IMG/VR virus record: IMGVR_UViG_3300008450_000345
Span: 1 to 28,259 of that record
From: a virus
Strand: one strand, 5' to 3'
Length of the DNA: 28,259 bases
The notes under the pieces were generated by a model. It saw only the letters and a list, made by a program, of their open reading frames with translations, searched no databases and had not been told where the DNA came from. The translations under genes were made by a program, and so were the position numbers. This document shows positions 7,781-16,200 of this stretch, piece after piece. The number at the start of each line of letters is the position of its first letter. Position 1 is the first letter of the stretch.

Positions 7781-7803
7781 GAAACTTGGGGATGCCAAGT
7801 CTC
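7781..7803 (-). terminator. Leader hairpin / weak terminator before the kinase gene
   Basis: On the coding strand ACTTGG, loop CATCC, CCAAGT, extended by AGA/TCT around a mismatch, then TTTCTTTATT. The stem sequence resembles the terminator at 9526-9553. It lies downstream of a TATTTATA motif (7805-7812), so it may be a 5' leader hairpin rather than the terminator of the nuclease gene. Confidence 0.4.
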
Positions 7804-7804
7804 T

Positions 7805-7812
7805 TATAAATA
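7805..7812 (-). promoter_or_regulatory. TATTTATA intergenic motif
   Basis: Coding-strand CAATATTTATAAG between the nuclease and kinase genes, 42 bases before the kinase ATG and directly before the hairpin at 7781-7803. Candidate promoter element by recurrence in other gaps. Confidence 0.3.
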
Positions 7813-7828
7813 TTGATAAAAAATAAAA

Positions 7829-8596
7829 TTATAATTCTCGTTTAGCAGATGTTTTAAATTCAGTGAAAACTGGGGCATCTTTTGGATTTTCTAAATCAAA
7901 TAAACGTTTCACGGTTTTAAATATGTCTATGTTTTCTTCATGTGAACGTTCAGGTATTACTATTTCCCATCCTTTACCAGACATTTTTTCTTTATTTAAT
8001 TTACGTTTAGTTGATTTTAACCATAATATACCATAATTATCAATTGGTTTACCAAAACATTCTTTATAACATTGACCATAAACAGCTGTTTGTAATTCAT
8101 ATGTTGGTTGAATATGATTTGATGTTTTAAAATCAATTAACCATAATTTACCATTAATCTCACAGATTAAATCACATGTACCTGCTACTTTTAACTCATC
8201 TGAAAATAAATGAACTTCAGTCTCAATTAATTTAGGATTATATGTTTCCCAAAATTCTACAAATCGTAAAAACATTAACCATATATCAGGACTATATTGT
8301 GGGTTACCATATTGGTTTAAGAAATTAAGTTCATTACCATTTAAATACTCTTCAATCATTTCATGGACTTGAGTACCTTCTTCGGCTGCTTTTTTAACAA
8401 TATACTCAGATGAGTAACCTACTTTTTTTAACCAATCTTCAAAAAATTTTCCTTTAGGATAATAATTTAATACATAAGTTACACTTGGATAATAATTACC
8501 ATTACGACGGTAATATCTTGAATCAGGTAAAGTTATCTGTTTATGATCATCAGATATTTCTAGGATTCGATTGTAAGAGTGTTTTATTTGACTCAT
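7829..8596 (-). CDS. RecB/Cas4-like PD-(D/E)XK exonuclease
   Basis: 255 residues, ATG overlapping the primase stop (ATGA). The motifs of RecB-family nucleases are in order. GTQVHEMIEEYL at 74-85 holds the conserved GxxxH. ETEVHL (125-130) is followed by AGTCDLI with Asp142. LIDFKTS (153-159) holds the Asp155-x-Lys157 metal site, and ELQTAVYGQC (167-176) holds the Q-x3-Y motif. The N-terminal YYPSVTYVL segment is also typical of this group. No cysteines are arranged for an Fe-S cluster. The protein should cut or resect DNA in replication, recombination or host DNA breakdown. Coupling with the primase suggests a replication role, although both sit between virion genes. All catalytic residues look intact. 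Confidence 0.9.
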   Translation of the reverse strand: MSQIKHSYNRILEISDDHKQITLPDSRYYRRNGNYYPSVTYVLNYYPKGKFFEDWLKKVGYSSEYIVKKAAEEGTQVHEMIEEYLNGNELNFLNQYGNPQYSPDIWLMFLRFVEFWETYNPKLIETEVHLFSDELKVAGTCDLICEINGKLWLIDFKTSNHIQPTYELQTAVYGQCYKECFGKPIDNYGILWLKSTKRKLNKEKMSGKGWEIVIPERSHEENIDIFKTVKRLFDLENPKDAPVFTEFKTSAKREL

Positions 8597-9513
8597 AATA
8601 ATAGTTTTTTCTCTAACAAATCTGAGTATGTTAGAGGAGTTGAACTGTATAGTAATTTAATAAAAGATCTAAAACCCATTTCATTTGGGTCTTTATCTTC
8701 TAATTCTATTAAATGTACTGTTTTACCTTCATTAATTAATTGTTCACAGAAATCAAGTGCTTGTTTAATAGCGTCTTTATCTAAGGCTATGTATACTTTT
8801 TTAACAGTAGATGAAACTATTTTAGACATTAACTTTGATTGTATATTTTTACCTAACAATGGAATAGCATTACGTTTAATTGAAATAGCATCAAACATAC
8901 CTTCACATAGTATGATTGGTGAATTCCAATTTATAAATATTTCAAAAGGTATTATATTACGTGATACATCTGGATTGAGTTTTCTATTTGATTCAGGTAA
9001 ATAACTTCTACCAACAAAATAATTTAAAGTACCAGATTCATCATATGAAGGAATAATAATCATATCTGAGTATTTTCCTGTTTCACAATAACCTATATTA
9101 TATTTAAATATATCATCTTCTGTTAAACCTCTATTTTTTAAATAAGCTAATGCTCGTTTAGCAGCATGAGATGGATTGTTTAACACATGTTGATATTCTT
9201 CAGGTAATTTAACTTGTTCACTAACTATTTGTTTATCAATAATAGCATCAGTTTTAACTAATGATTTCAGTTCATGTATTTTATCTGAAGGTACATCTAT
9301 TGCTTTAAATAAATTTATTAGCTTTTTACCTTTAAATTTACATACCCAACATCCAAATTTTTGAAAATCAGGGCTATTTTCATCTAGACATATTTCTAGT
9401 TTAGGTTTATGATGTTTACATTTAGGGCAAGTATAAGCATAATTACCTCTAGCTGTTGATTTACCTGTACTAAGTACAGAATTCATTAATGTAACTAATA
9501 GTTGATTTACCAT
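8593..9513 (-). CDS. DNA primase, T4 gp61/DnaG-like (zinc finger plus Toprim)
   Basis: 306 residues from ATG. The zinc-binding domain has CPKC (Cys29, Cys32) and CWVC (Cys55, Cys58). Residues 115-190 resemble the primase catalytic-core N-terminal part (LAYLKNRGLTEDDI, then FVGRSYLPESN). The Toprim domain follows: CEGMFDAISI at 203-212 with Glu204, ALDKDA with Asp245/Asp247, and DKDPNEMG at 273-280. Length is near that of T4 gp61 (about 340 residues). It should make RNA primers for lagging-strand synthesis with a DnaB-like helicase, which is not in this window. Its start lies just after a strong terminator (9526-9553), so it probably begins a transcription unit with the RecB-like nuclease. Confidence 0.9.
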   Translation of the reverse strand: MVNQLLVTLMNSVLSTGKSTARGNYAYTCPKCKHHKPKLEICLDENSPDFQKFGCWVCKFKGKKLINLFKAIDVPSDKIHELKSLVKTDAIIDKQIVSEQVKLPEEYQHVLNNPSHAAKRALAYLKNRGLTEDDIFKYNIGYCETGKYSDMIIIPSYDESGTLNYFVGRSYLPESNRKLNPDVSRNIIPFEIFINWNSPIILCEGMFDAISIKRNAIPLLGKNIQSKLMSKIVSSTVKKVYIALDKDAIKQALDFCEQLINEGKTVHLIELEDKDPNEMGFRSFIKLLYSSTPLTYSDLLEKKLLL

Positions 9514-9525
9514 TAATTATAATAT

Positions 9526-9553
9526 AAAAAAGAAAGCTTGGAAAACCAAGCTT
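9526..9553 (-). terminator. Rho-independent terminator between tagged protein and primase
   Basis: On the coding strand AAGCTTGG, loop TTTT, CCAAGCTT, then TCTTTTTTATATT: a perfect 8-bp stem followed by a T-rich tract. It lies directly after the stop of the gene at 9565-10113 and ends that transcript. Confidence 0.75.
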
Positions 9554-9564
9554 ACTTATATCTT

Positions 9565-10113
9565 TTATATTACTTTAATACCTAAACTATTTAAATGATT
9601 CATAAATGTTTGTATTTTCATATTATCTTTTTTACTAAAGTTACCTTCATAGGCATCTTTACCTGTAATGTCAGATATTGTGTCCATCCATTCATTTGAA
9701 CCTCCTTCAATTTCTTTACCACCCATGGCTGTAAAATATTCTTCGTCTATGCCATTATCAGCTAAAAGTTTAGTAACGTCTTTTGTATTAAGCACATTAA
9801 ATCTTTTAATTTCTATGTAATCATTTACTACTTGTTTCGCATTAGGATCAGTATTCATAGTGTTTAATAACTCAAGAAATTTATTATATCCTGCTTCTTT
9901 ATTAGCAAAATTTCTTGGTTCAATTACATCTTTATTACCATTAGATAAAGTAACAACTATTTTATTATTTTCTTCTTCAAATCCAGTTACTTCAGGAGAA
10001 TCTGAAGCTATGTATTTATTTTCGGTTAAGTTTTCTTCATTAATTTCATTTTCAGTAATTAAACCTGCTAATTTTAGCATTCTATTGAATTGCTCGTTTA
10101 ATATTTTTGTCAT
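9565..10113 (-). CDS. Putative head-packaged protein with LAGLITE tag
   Basis: 182 residues, ATG at 10111-10113. The N-terminus MTKILNEQFNRMLKLAGLITE contains EQFNRMLKLAGLITE (7-21). This agrees with EQFKRMQQLAGLITE in the acidic protein at 3272-4069 at 12 of 15 positions, although the remainders are unrelated by eye. A Glu/Asn-rich linker follows (NEINEENLTENKY), then a compact domain with VTGFEEENNKIVVTLSNGNK and a helical C-terminus. In T4, internal head proteins carry comparable cleaved N-terminal targeting peptides. The gene has a TATTTATA motif 19 bases upstream and a strong terminator just downstream, so it looks like a single-gene unit. The mature function is unknown. Confidence 0.85.
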   Translation of the reverse strand: MTKILNEQFNRMLKLAGLITENEINEENLTENKYIASDSPEVTGFEEENNKIVVTLSNGNKDVIEPRNFANKEAGYNKFLELLNTMNTDPNAKQVVNDYIEIKRFNVLNTKDVTKLLADNGIDEEYFTAMGGKEIEGGSNEWMDTISDITGKDAYEGNFSKKDNMKIQTFMNHLNSLGIKVI

Positions 10114-10131
10114 ATTATTGTAGTTATTTTG

Positions 10132-10593
10132 TTATAAATATATATCTTTTGAATAAAATTTACCTAATATATTGTCATTAATCCATCTTGATGAATCTTC
10201 TAATACACCATATTGAAATAAATATTTACATTCAAAATATGTTAATTCTTTCTTTGATTTACATAAACGTATAACACTTCTAATTATACGATCTTTAGGT
10301 TCTGTTTTTAATAACTCTTTAACTTCAGTTGATGAACCATAATATGTTTTCCAATCGCTTTCCTTTATTACTTGTTTTTTACTTGGCTTTTTACCACGAG
10401 TAACAGGCAATGCTGCTAATTCTTTTTTACCTAATTTAACATTAGTAGTGTGGAAAAAATTCTTTTTACCTATATAACTACGATTTAAATTTAAAAATGT
10501 AGTCATATAAATATATCCTTCATATTGGGTTGAGTCGAAATTTTCATCATTGATTAAATCTTCAACTGTCATAACTGGTTCTACTAAATTCAT
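10132..10593 (-). CDS. SegE-like GIY-YIG endonuclease
   Basis: 153 residues from ATG. The GIY-YIG core is visible as GYIYMTTFLNLNRSYIGKKN (residues 26-45), followed by the conserved SDWKTYYGSS at 79-88. RIIRSVIRLCKSKKE (102-116, with Arg105) and YFECKYLFQ (119-127, with Glu121) follow, and Asn139 is a candidate final catalytic residue. This order matches the putative SegE-like family of T4-type phages, which are often mobile homing-type nucleases or intergenic free-standing enzymes. It sits between the baseplate genes and a tagged-protein gene, so it may have been inserted here. Its stop overlaps the TATTTATA motif of the next gene. Confidence 0.8.
   Translation of the reverse strand: MNLVEPVMTVEDLINDENFDSTQYEGYIYMTTFLNLNRSYIGKKNFFHTTNVKLGKKELAALPVTRGKKPSKKQVIKESDWKTYYGSSTEVKELLKTEPKDRIIRSVIRLCKSKKELTYFECKYLFQYGVLEDSSRWINDNILGKFYSKDIYL
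10133..10140 (-). promoter_or_regulatory. TATTTATA intergenic motif
   Basis: Coding-strand ATATATTTATAACA, 19 bases before the ATG of the tagged protein at 9565-10113 and overlapping the stop of the GIY-YIG gene. Spacing matches the copies at 4088 and 13254. Candidate promoter. Confidence 0.35.
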
Positions 10594-10595
10594 GA

Positions 10596-11522
10596 TTATC
10601 TATCTATATTAATGTATATTGTCATATCTGTGGTTCTAGATGATGGTAATGGTTGTGATAATTTACCTATAGCTACTAGATTTTGTTGTTCATCATATAA
10701 ACCTACTGTTGTTATATAAGGAGTAAAGTAAGAACCAGTAGCAAAATCATATAACGTATCATCAGAACTTCCGGATAATAAAGTAGGATTTTGGCTAAAG
10801 TTAAATTCATTTTCTCTAATTGTACATTTATATTGAGTTTCATATATTGAATATGAGCTTGAAAAAGAACAAGTTACATTTGAACTTGTCGCGAAAGTAT
10901 TAATAACACTATTACTACCAGTAGTTAATATTATCATACCATGTTGATATACAATATTTCCTACAATGTCACTACCTGAAATAAGGTTTCCTTGTCCATC
11001 ATCAATATACGTTCCATTAGATGTTTTGTAATAAAAACTATTTGGTTGAATATTATCTCCAAATAATCTAGATGGTATTGCTAATACCCCTATTATAGTA
11101 TTTGATTCAGTTGGAAAATAATGAGGATAAGATAATGTTGTTTGTAAATAATTATCAAATGATGGTGTATAAGTACCACCTACTAATACATTTCCTTCAG
11201 TATCATTACCTGGTATTAAAACTGGTTGAGAAACAGATGAACCATAACTCCCACTTAAATAATTTGAATAATATAATTCTTTTATTGAGTTATATATTAA
11301 TCGTTGATATTGAGTTGATATTTGTCCTGTTGTAGGATCATTATTAGGATTAAAAATATCTATATTACCTTGATAACTAGCTGTTAAATTCTTACCAATA
11401 AATCTATCAATACCAACATTAGAACCTGTTAATTGAGAGGCCCCATTAAAGGTGAACAATTTGTTCACCTCAAATGGAGTTATAATAATATCTTGAGCTA
11501 ATAATTGTTTGTAAGCACCCAT
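10596..11522 (-). CDS. Tail/baseplate structural protein, paralogue of the next upstream gene
   Basis: 308 residues from ATG (11520-11522), preceded by TAACAA. The composition is rich in Ser, Gly, Thr, Asn and Tyr with many SGS repeats, as in beta-rich fibre or baseplate proteins. The C-terminal ~80 residues read RENEFNFSQNPTLLSGS, then ITTVGLYDEQQNLVAIGKLS, and end in YINIDR. The same pattern closes the 344-residue protein encoded just upstream, so the two share a domain by duplication. The N-terminal halves differ. No receptor-binding or enzyme motif is recognised. It ends the long tail block. A 10-bp inverted repeat lies inside its early coding region at 11450-11470. Confidence 0.85.
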   Translation of the reverse strand: MGAYKQLLAQDIIITPFEVNKLFTFNGASQLTGSNVGIDRFIGKNLTASYQGNIDIFNPNNDPTTGQISTQYQRLIYNSIKELYYSNYLSGSYGSSVSQPVLIPGNDTEGNVLVGGTYTPSFDNYLQTTLSYPHYFPTESNTIIGVLAIPSRLFGDNIQPNSFYYKTSNGTYIDDGQGNLISGSDIVGNIVYQHGMIILTTGSNSVINTFATSSNVTCSFSSSYSIYETQYKCTIRENEFNFSQNPTLLSGSSDDTLYDFATGSYFTPYITTVGLYDEQQNLVAIGKLSQPLPSSRTTDMTIYINIDR

Positions 11523-11525
11523 TTG

Positions 11526-12560
11526 TTAGAAATCAAGTTTCACTCTTATTAATGCTTCTTTAGTAAAATCTTTAATTAATGGTCTTGATAATTTAGCTAC
11601 AGCTAATAATTCATTATTATCATTGTACATACCTACAGTTGTGAAATATACTTGAGGATTATTTACAAATTCAGAGTATAATACTTCACCTGTTGAACCT
11701 GATATAAATGTTGGATTTTCTGAGTAATTAAATTCACTATTACGAGCTCTAACAAATACATAATCTGATGTAACCGTTTCTTGAGAATTTAAAGTAAAAT
11801 TACCACTACCGCTTATAGCGTTAAATAATAATCTATTATTTAAACCATTAGAATTATTGCTTCTACTTGGTGATAAACCTATAGCGCCTAATGCTGAACC
11901 ACTTAATGCTTGAGCATTTAATAAAATTATTCCTATATCTGGTAAGAACCAACCATATGAACCTGATGCTTTTGACCATCCTTGAGAATTTGTTTGAACA
12001 TCACCAGCTGATGTAGTTAAAACTCCAGCTGAACCTGATATTAAATTATAAACTCTACCTGCATCTGTAAATACATTAGTAGTAGTATATTGAGAATCAT
12101 CAGTTAAAGTAATTGAACGAGCTGAACCTGATATTTTTAAGGTTAATGAACCTGGAAATAATGATTCTTTATATCTATTTCTAGAAACTGAAAGTGCCCA
12201 AAAATCTGAAGCTGTTATATTACCAAATATAAAATCAGAATTTTCATCACCTAAAACTAATGCTCTATATTGACCATAAATTGTTTTAGTAGGTGAGTTA
12301 GATACTGAAGCTATACTATTATATAAAGCACTACCACTACCAAATTTATTAGCATATGCTATATCAAATTGAACTTCAGAACCTGATAGGGCTGAACCAG
12401 TTTGATAAGCACTTAAATAATATAATCCTGATGTAGAATTTTCTTGTGTAGAAGAAGTGAAAAATGTTGTTAATAAAGGAGCATTAGTACTCCATAATGG
12501 TGCTGTTATTGAATCAGCTGATAATATAAAATCTTCTTGGTCTAATCTTTTGAATGACAT
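11526..12560 (-). CDS. Tail/baseplate structural protein with SGSA repeats
   Basis: 344 residues from ATG. It begins MSFKRLDQEDFILSADSITA and contains at least eight SGS-type tripeptides (for example SGSALYN, SGSARSI, SGSAGVL, SGSGNF), giving a Ser/Gly-rich beta protein. The C-terminal domain reads RNSEFNYSENPTFISGS and FTTVGMYNDNNELLAVAKLS, and is shared with the 308-residue protein that follows it after a 3-base gap. The location in the tail block and the composition suggest a baseplate-attached or fibre-associated subunit. No specific T4 counterpart is recognised. Confidence 0.85.
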   Translation of the reverse strand: MSFKRLDQEDFILSADSITAPLWSTNAPLLTTFFTSSTQENSTSGLYYLSAYQTGSALSGSEVQFDIAYANKFGSGSALYNSIASVSNSPTKTIYGQYRALVLGDENSDFIFGNITASDFWALSVSRNRYKESLFPGSLTLKISGSARSITLTDDSQYTTTNVFTDAGRVYNLISGSAGVLTTSAGDVQTNSQGWSKASGSYGWFLPDIGIILLNAQALSGSALGAIGLSPSRSNNSNGLNNRLLFNAISGSGNFTLNSQETVTSDYVFVRARNSEFNYSENPTFISGSTGEVLYSEFVNNPQVYFTTVGMYNDNNELLAVAKLSRPLIKDFTKEALIRVKLDF

Positions 12561-12574
12561 AATTTATTTTTTAA

Positions 12575-13231
12575 TTATTGTACTTTAATTACTGTGATAG
12601 GAATAGTTAAACGAGCTCCACTGTCTCTACCTTCTACTGTTAAAGTAGCATATAGTTGAGAATTTGAACCAAATAAGGTATTGACTGTTGTAGCTGTTAA
12701 ATTAATTGTTGTACCTACTACAGTTTTAGATACATTAGTACCTATTGTTGTAGATGTATTTAACGCTTGAGCAGCTGGTGTATTAACTCCTACACCATTA
12801 AATGTTTTCATTAAACGAACATCTGATATAGTAGCTGTGTATCCTGATGATTCAAATGTTTGATTACCACCTAAATAATTTAATGTTTGAGGTGTAATAG
12901 CTAATGAAGCTCCTTGTTTTAAAATTATTGATGAATAACCTAAATCTAGTATAGGTAGTTTTGAAGTTCCACGAGGTAAAGTAGTTAATTTATATTTCAT
13001 TATTTGTGTTTCTTGAGGAAACGCTTCTAATAAAGGTAAATTTTCAATTGCTTCACCATAATAAGCTGAACCTGATGGATGTGAAGGATTATATAATGTA
13101 TAATCTATTTCATCATCTGCTAATGAGAATTGTGTAATTTTAAAACTACCATCACTTTTAGCTAAAAGTTCACGACCTTTTGTTGTTAATATAGCGTCTA
13201 CTGTTACTACTGTGTTATTTAAATATGCCAT
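12575..13231 (-). CDS. Tail structural protein (218 aa)
   Basis: 218 residues from ATG. The N-terminus MAYLNNTVVTVDAILTTKGR continues ELLAKSDGSFKITQFSLADD and EIDYTLYNPSHPSGSAYYG. I recall this opening from structural proteins of aquatic myophages. The C-terminal half is beta-rich and Thr/Val-rich (TVVGTTINLTATTVNTL, then LTIPITVIKVQ), as in a tail-surface or fibre-associated domain. A TATTTATA motif lies 22 bases upstream, in the only clear gap inside the tail block, so this gene may start a separate late transcript that includes the two SGS-rich paralogues. The molecular role is not determined. Confidence 0.85.
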   Translation of the reverse strand: MAYLNNTVVTVDAILTTKGRELLAKSDGSFKITQFSLADDEIDYTLYNPSHPSGSAYYGEAIENLPLLEAFPQETQIMKYKLTTLPRGTSKLPILDLGYSSIILKQGASLAITPQTLNYLGGNQTFESSGYTATISDVRLMKTFNGVGVNTPAAQALNTSTTIGTNVSKTVVGTTINLTATTVNTLFGSNSQLYATLTVEGRDSGARLTIPITVIKVQ

Positions 13232-13253
13232 TTTTTATGTATGTTTTACGTGT

Positions 13254-13261
13254 TATAAATA
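13254..13261 (-). promoter_or_regulatory. TATTTATA intergenic motif
   Basis: Coding-strand ATAATATTTATAACACG, 22 bases before the ATG at 13231 and just after the 1748-residue gene. Candidate promoter by recurrence and spacing. Confidence 0.4.
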
Positions 13262-13279
13262 TTATAATATTTTAAAATT

Positions 13280-16200
13280 TTATATTAGATTAGCTTTTCT
13301 CGCTATCTCTAATGGATCTAATGTAGGATTATAATTCTGTGGAACTAATAATCCTTGAGTTATTACAGAAGAAGATATATTACTTATTATAACAAAATCT
13401 TCTCTATGTAATTTCTTCATTAATCTAATAGCATATGAACCAGTCACTGCTCCAGTACTAGAAAGTATATTAGAAAATGGAGAATATAATGTATAAGAAG
13501 TTGATGATGTGTTTACAGTGTTTATTTGTCTTTGTTCATAATTTAAATTTGACTCAGCAAAACTAGCACTTGAAGTAACTATTCTTACAATATCATACTT
13601 TTCTAATGGAAAATAATTAGTATTAAATTGGAATTCAACATCAGAGTAAGTAGATGGATTATCATAAAAAATTACTGACAGACTAGGTTTCGTAAAACCA
13701 GCTATTGATAACACATTAATTAATGAATCTTCTTCCCAAGTTTTATTAGTCCAAGTAAATAATTGATTTGGAACAAATTGAAATTCACTACTTGTATTTA
13801 TTTTCCAATATGGTTTTGGATTTGAATATGATATTAAGTTTTCATAAAAACGTATATCTGTTATACTTCCTGAGAAATACAATGCGGTATCATAATAACC
13901 ACCAGCATCAATAATATTAGATGAAGCAGGTAATAAATTATTTATACTGCTTGATAAGTCATATAATTTTACATTATCACCAGGTTTAAATAATGTTTCA
14001 ACTGTGAATAAATTTGAACTACCTGTTACTCTTTGTCCTAATGGTAATGATTGTAAAGGAATTACAGTACCATCTGATTTTACTAATTTAGTGATATTAA
14101 CATTACCTGCATTAAATATTTCAGGAGATGCGTTTCCTATCCATTCAAAATAAGCAAATATATCTGTGTATGATTCAATAACAGGTTCTTTACCATAAGA
14201 AATATCACCAATATTATATTCATTAATTTGTGCTCCAGTTAATTTACTACCATCATATCTTGGTAAAGTACTTCTACGAACATTCCAGTTATAATCTTGA
14301 GTTATAGCTTTAGTCGCTGAACCTGATAAAATAGCTTGTTGATTTACAGGAATAAATTGACCTGATGAATAATCTATATCAAGATATTTAGTACTAGGTC
14401 TAGTAGAAATAGCGTTGTTTAATAACGGATTAGGTAATGATAAAGGAGCTTCAAAAATAAGAATTGATACATCTGGAGATACAAATAATGAAGCATTAAC
14501 AATTCTTAAAACACTAGTTTTAGCATTTTCAATTTTTATAAATGGACTAACTGATGTTAAAGGTAAAATATTATTATTTTCATATACAATATCAAGAGGA
14601 TCTGTACCAAACCAAAAAGCATAGACATCCGCTGAAAATATTGTATCAGTATTGTCTATATTAAGTTGTATATAATATACTTTATCTGATTTAAATTCAA
14701 ATGGTATATCATAACTTGTGACTAAGCTAAATCCAGAAATTACTTTAATTAATTCTAATTCAAAAGGTAGTGGTGTTGGACCTAAACTTTGAGTAGTCAC
14801 TACAATATTACTTCCGCTTAATTCACCTGTTAAAAACTCACTCTTATCATTATGTACTTGAGTTGTCATACCTAATGGTGTAAGTATATTTTCAACCCAT
14901 GATTGTGTTAAAGGTGATGTAGATAAATTATTATATACTCCTGCACTTCCACCTTCTGTTTTATATAATTGAGTAAAATAATGACGAGAAGAAGCACTTG
15001 ATTGAACTGTATTATAAATTATAGAACCAGTTGTATATATAGAAACATCTAATGTTTCTCCAGCTAAAAGAGCATCTGATGAAAAAGATAATTGATCACT
15101 ATTACTAAAAGATCGAGATAAAAAGAATGAAGATGTAGTACCAGGTACAGCAGATGGATAATCTATATATAATTCATTATAACTTGGATTATAATAAACT
15201 ACTCTTACTATATTTCCTGTTCCAGTATTGTTTATAAATGAACCAGAAATATATACTAAATCATAATTTTGAGTAAAAGTATATGTAAGAGGATCAGATG
15301 CTAATTCTCTACTTGATGTAGTTAATAAAACAACTGGTGATCCAGAATATGAACTTGATATAGCATCAATAAAAATAGATCCAGTATAAAAACCATAAGG
15401 GAAAGATTGAACTGATGCTGTATAATATGGTTCTGAGTATGATGATGAAGGTACTCTATATCTATTTCTTTCTAACAAATGTTGTTTAATTACAATACCT
15501 GATGATAAACTTGTTCTAGCTGGAACAAAGTCTTTAATCATTTTAAATAATGAATTATCAAAATATTTAATTAAACGAACATAATCTGTTAAATTATAGT
15601 TATGAGTATATTTTGAAAAATATTCATTTCTTAAAGTATCTAAATCAGGATATGAAGTATTAGTACTTATTAATTGTCTTGGGTCACCAATAAATTCTCC
15701 AATATTAAAGAAACCTAATTGATTTATTATATCTTGATTTATCTCATTTTGTGGAGATAAAGCTACTTCTAATAAATTTAAATCTTTAGTATAACTACCA
15801 CTTACTGGTAGTTCTTGTTGAGTTCTAATATAAGGTGATAATGTATCTCCTGATGGTAAAATAGTTTGAGCTATTTTAATCTTATTATTAACAATATTTC
15901 TTATACCTGCTAAAGGTTGATCTAAAAATATAGTATTAGTATTAGATACAAAAGATGTAAATGTTGGAGTAACATCAAATGAAAAATTACTATTAGAAAC
16001 AAATGATGAAGTAGCAACCCATGAACCTGTTACTTTAGGATGAATTGAAGATGAATTTAAATATAATTCTCCTCCTAATGGGGCTCTAAAAGCTAAATAT
16101 TCACTTGATTCAATTGAGTATGGATTCATTACATAATCATCAAAAATACTTTGACTTAAAGGTCTAGTATAATATCTTATTTCTTGTAATAAACCATCAT

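Noticed and set aside
7763-7798. TTG-started N-terminal extension of the kinase
   Set aside because: The extension runs through a hairpin and gives an unlikely leader; the ATG at 7762 gives a tag like those of the neighbours.
8579-9004. 141-codon frame on the plus strand opposite the primase gene
   Set aside because: It is antisense to clear primase Toprim coding sequence, has no recognisable motif, and no other plus-strand gene exists in the window. Other plus-strand frames (3231-3473, 5066-5275, 7605-7826, 9860-10123, 11102-11335, 14415-14624, 19491-19727, 23031-23306) were rejected for the same reason.
15793-15813. 8-bp inverted repeat AACTACCA/TGGTAGTT inside the giant tail gene
   Set aside because: It lies deep in coding sequence with no trailing T-tract and no link to a gene boundary; chance is likely in a 5-kb gene.
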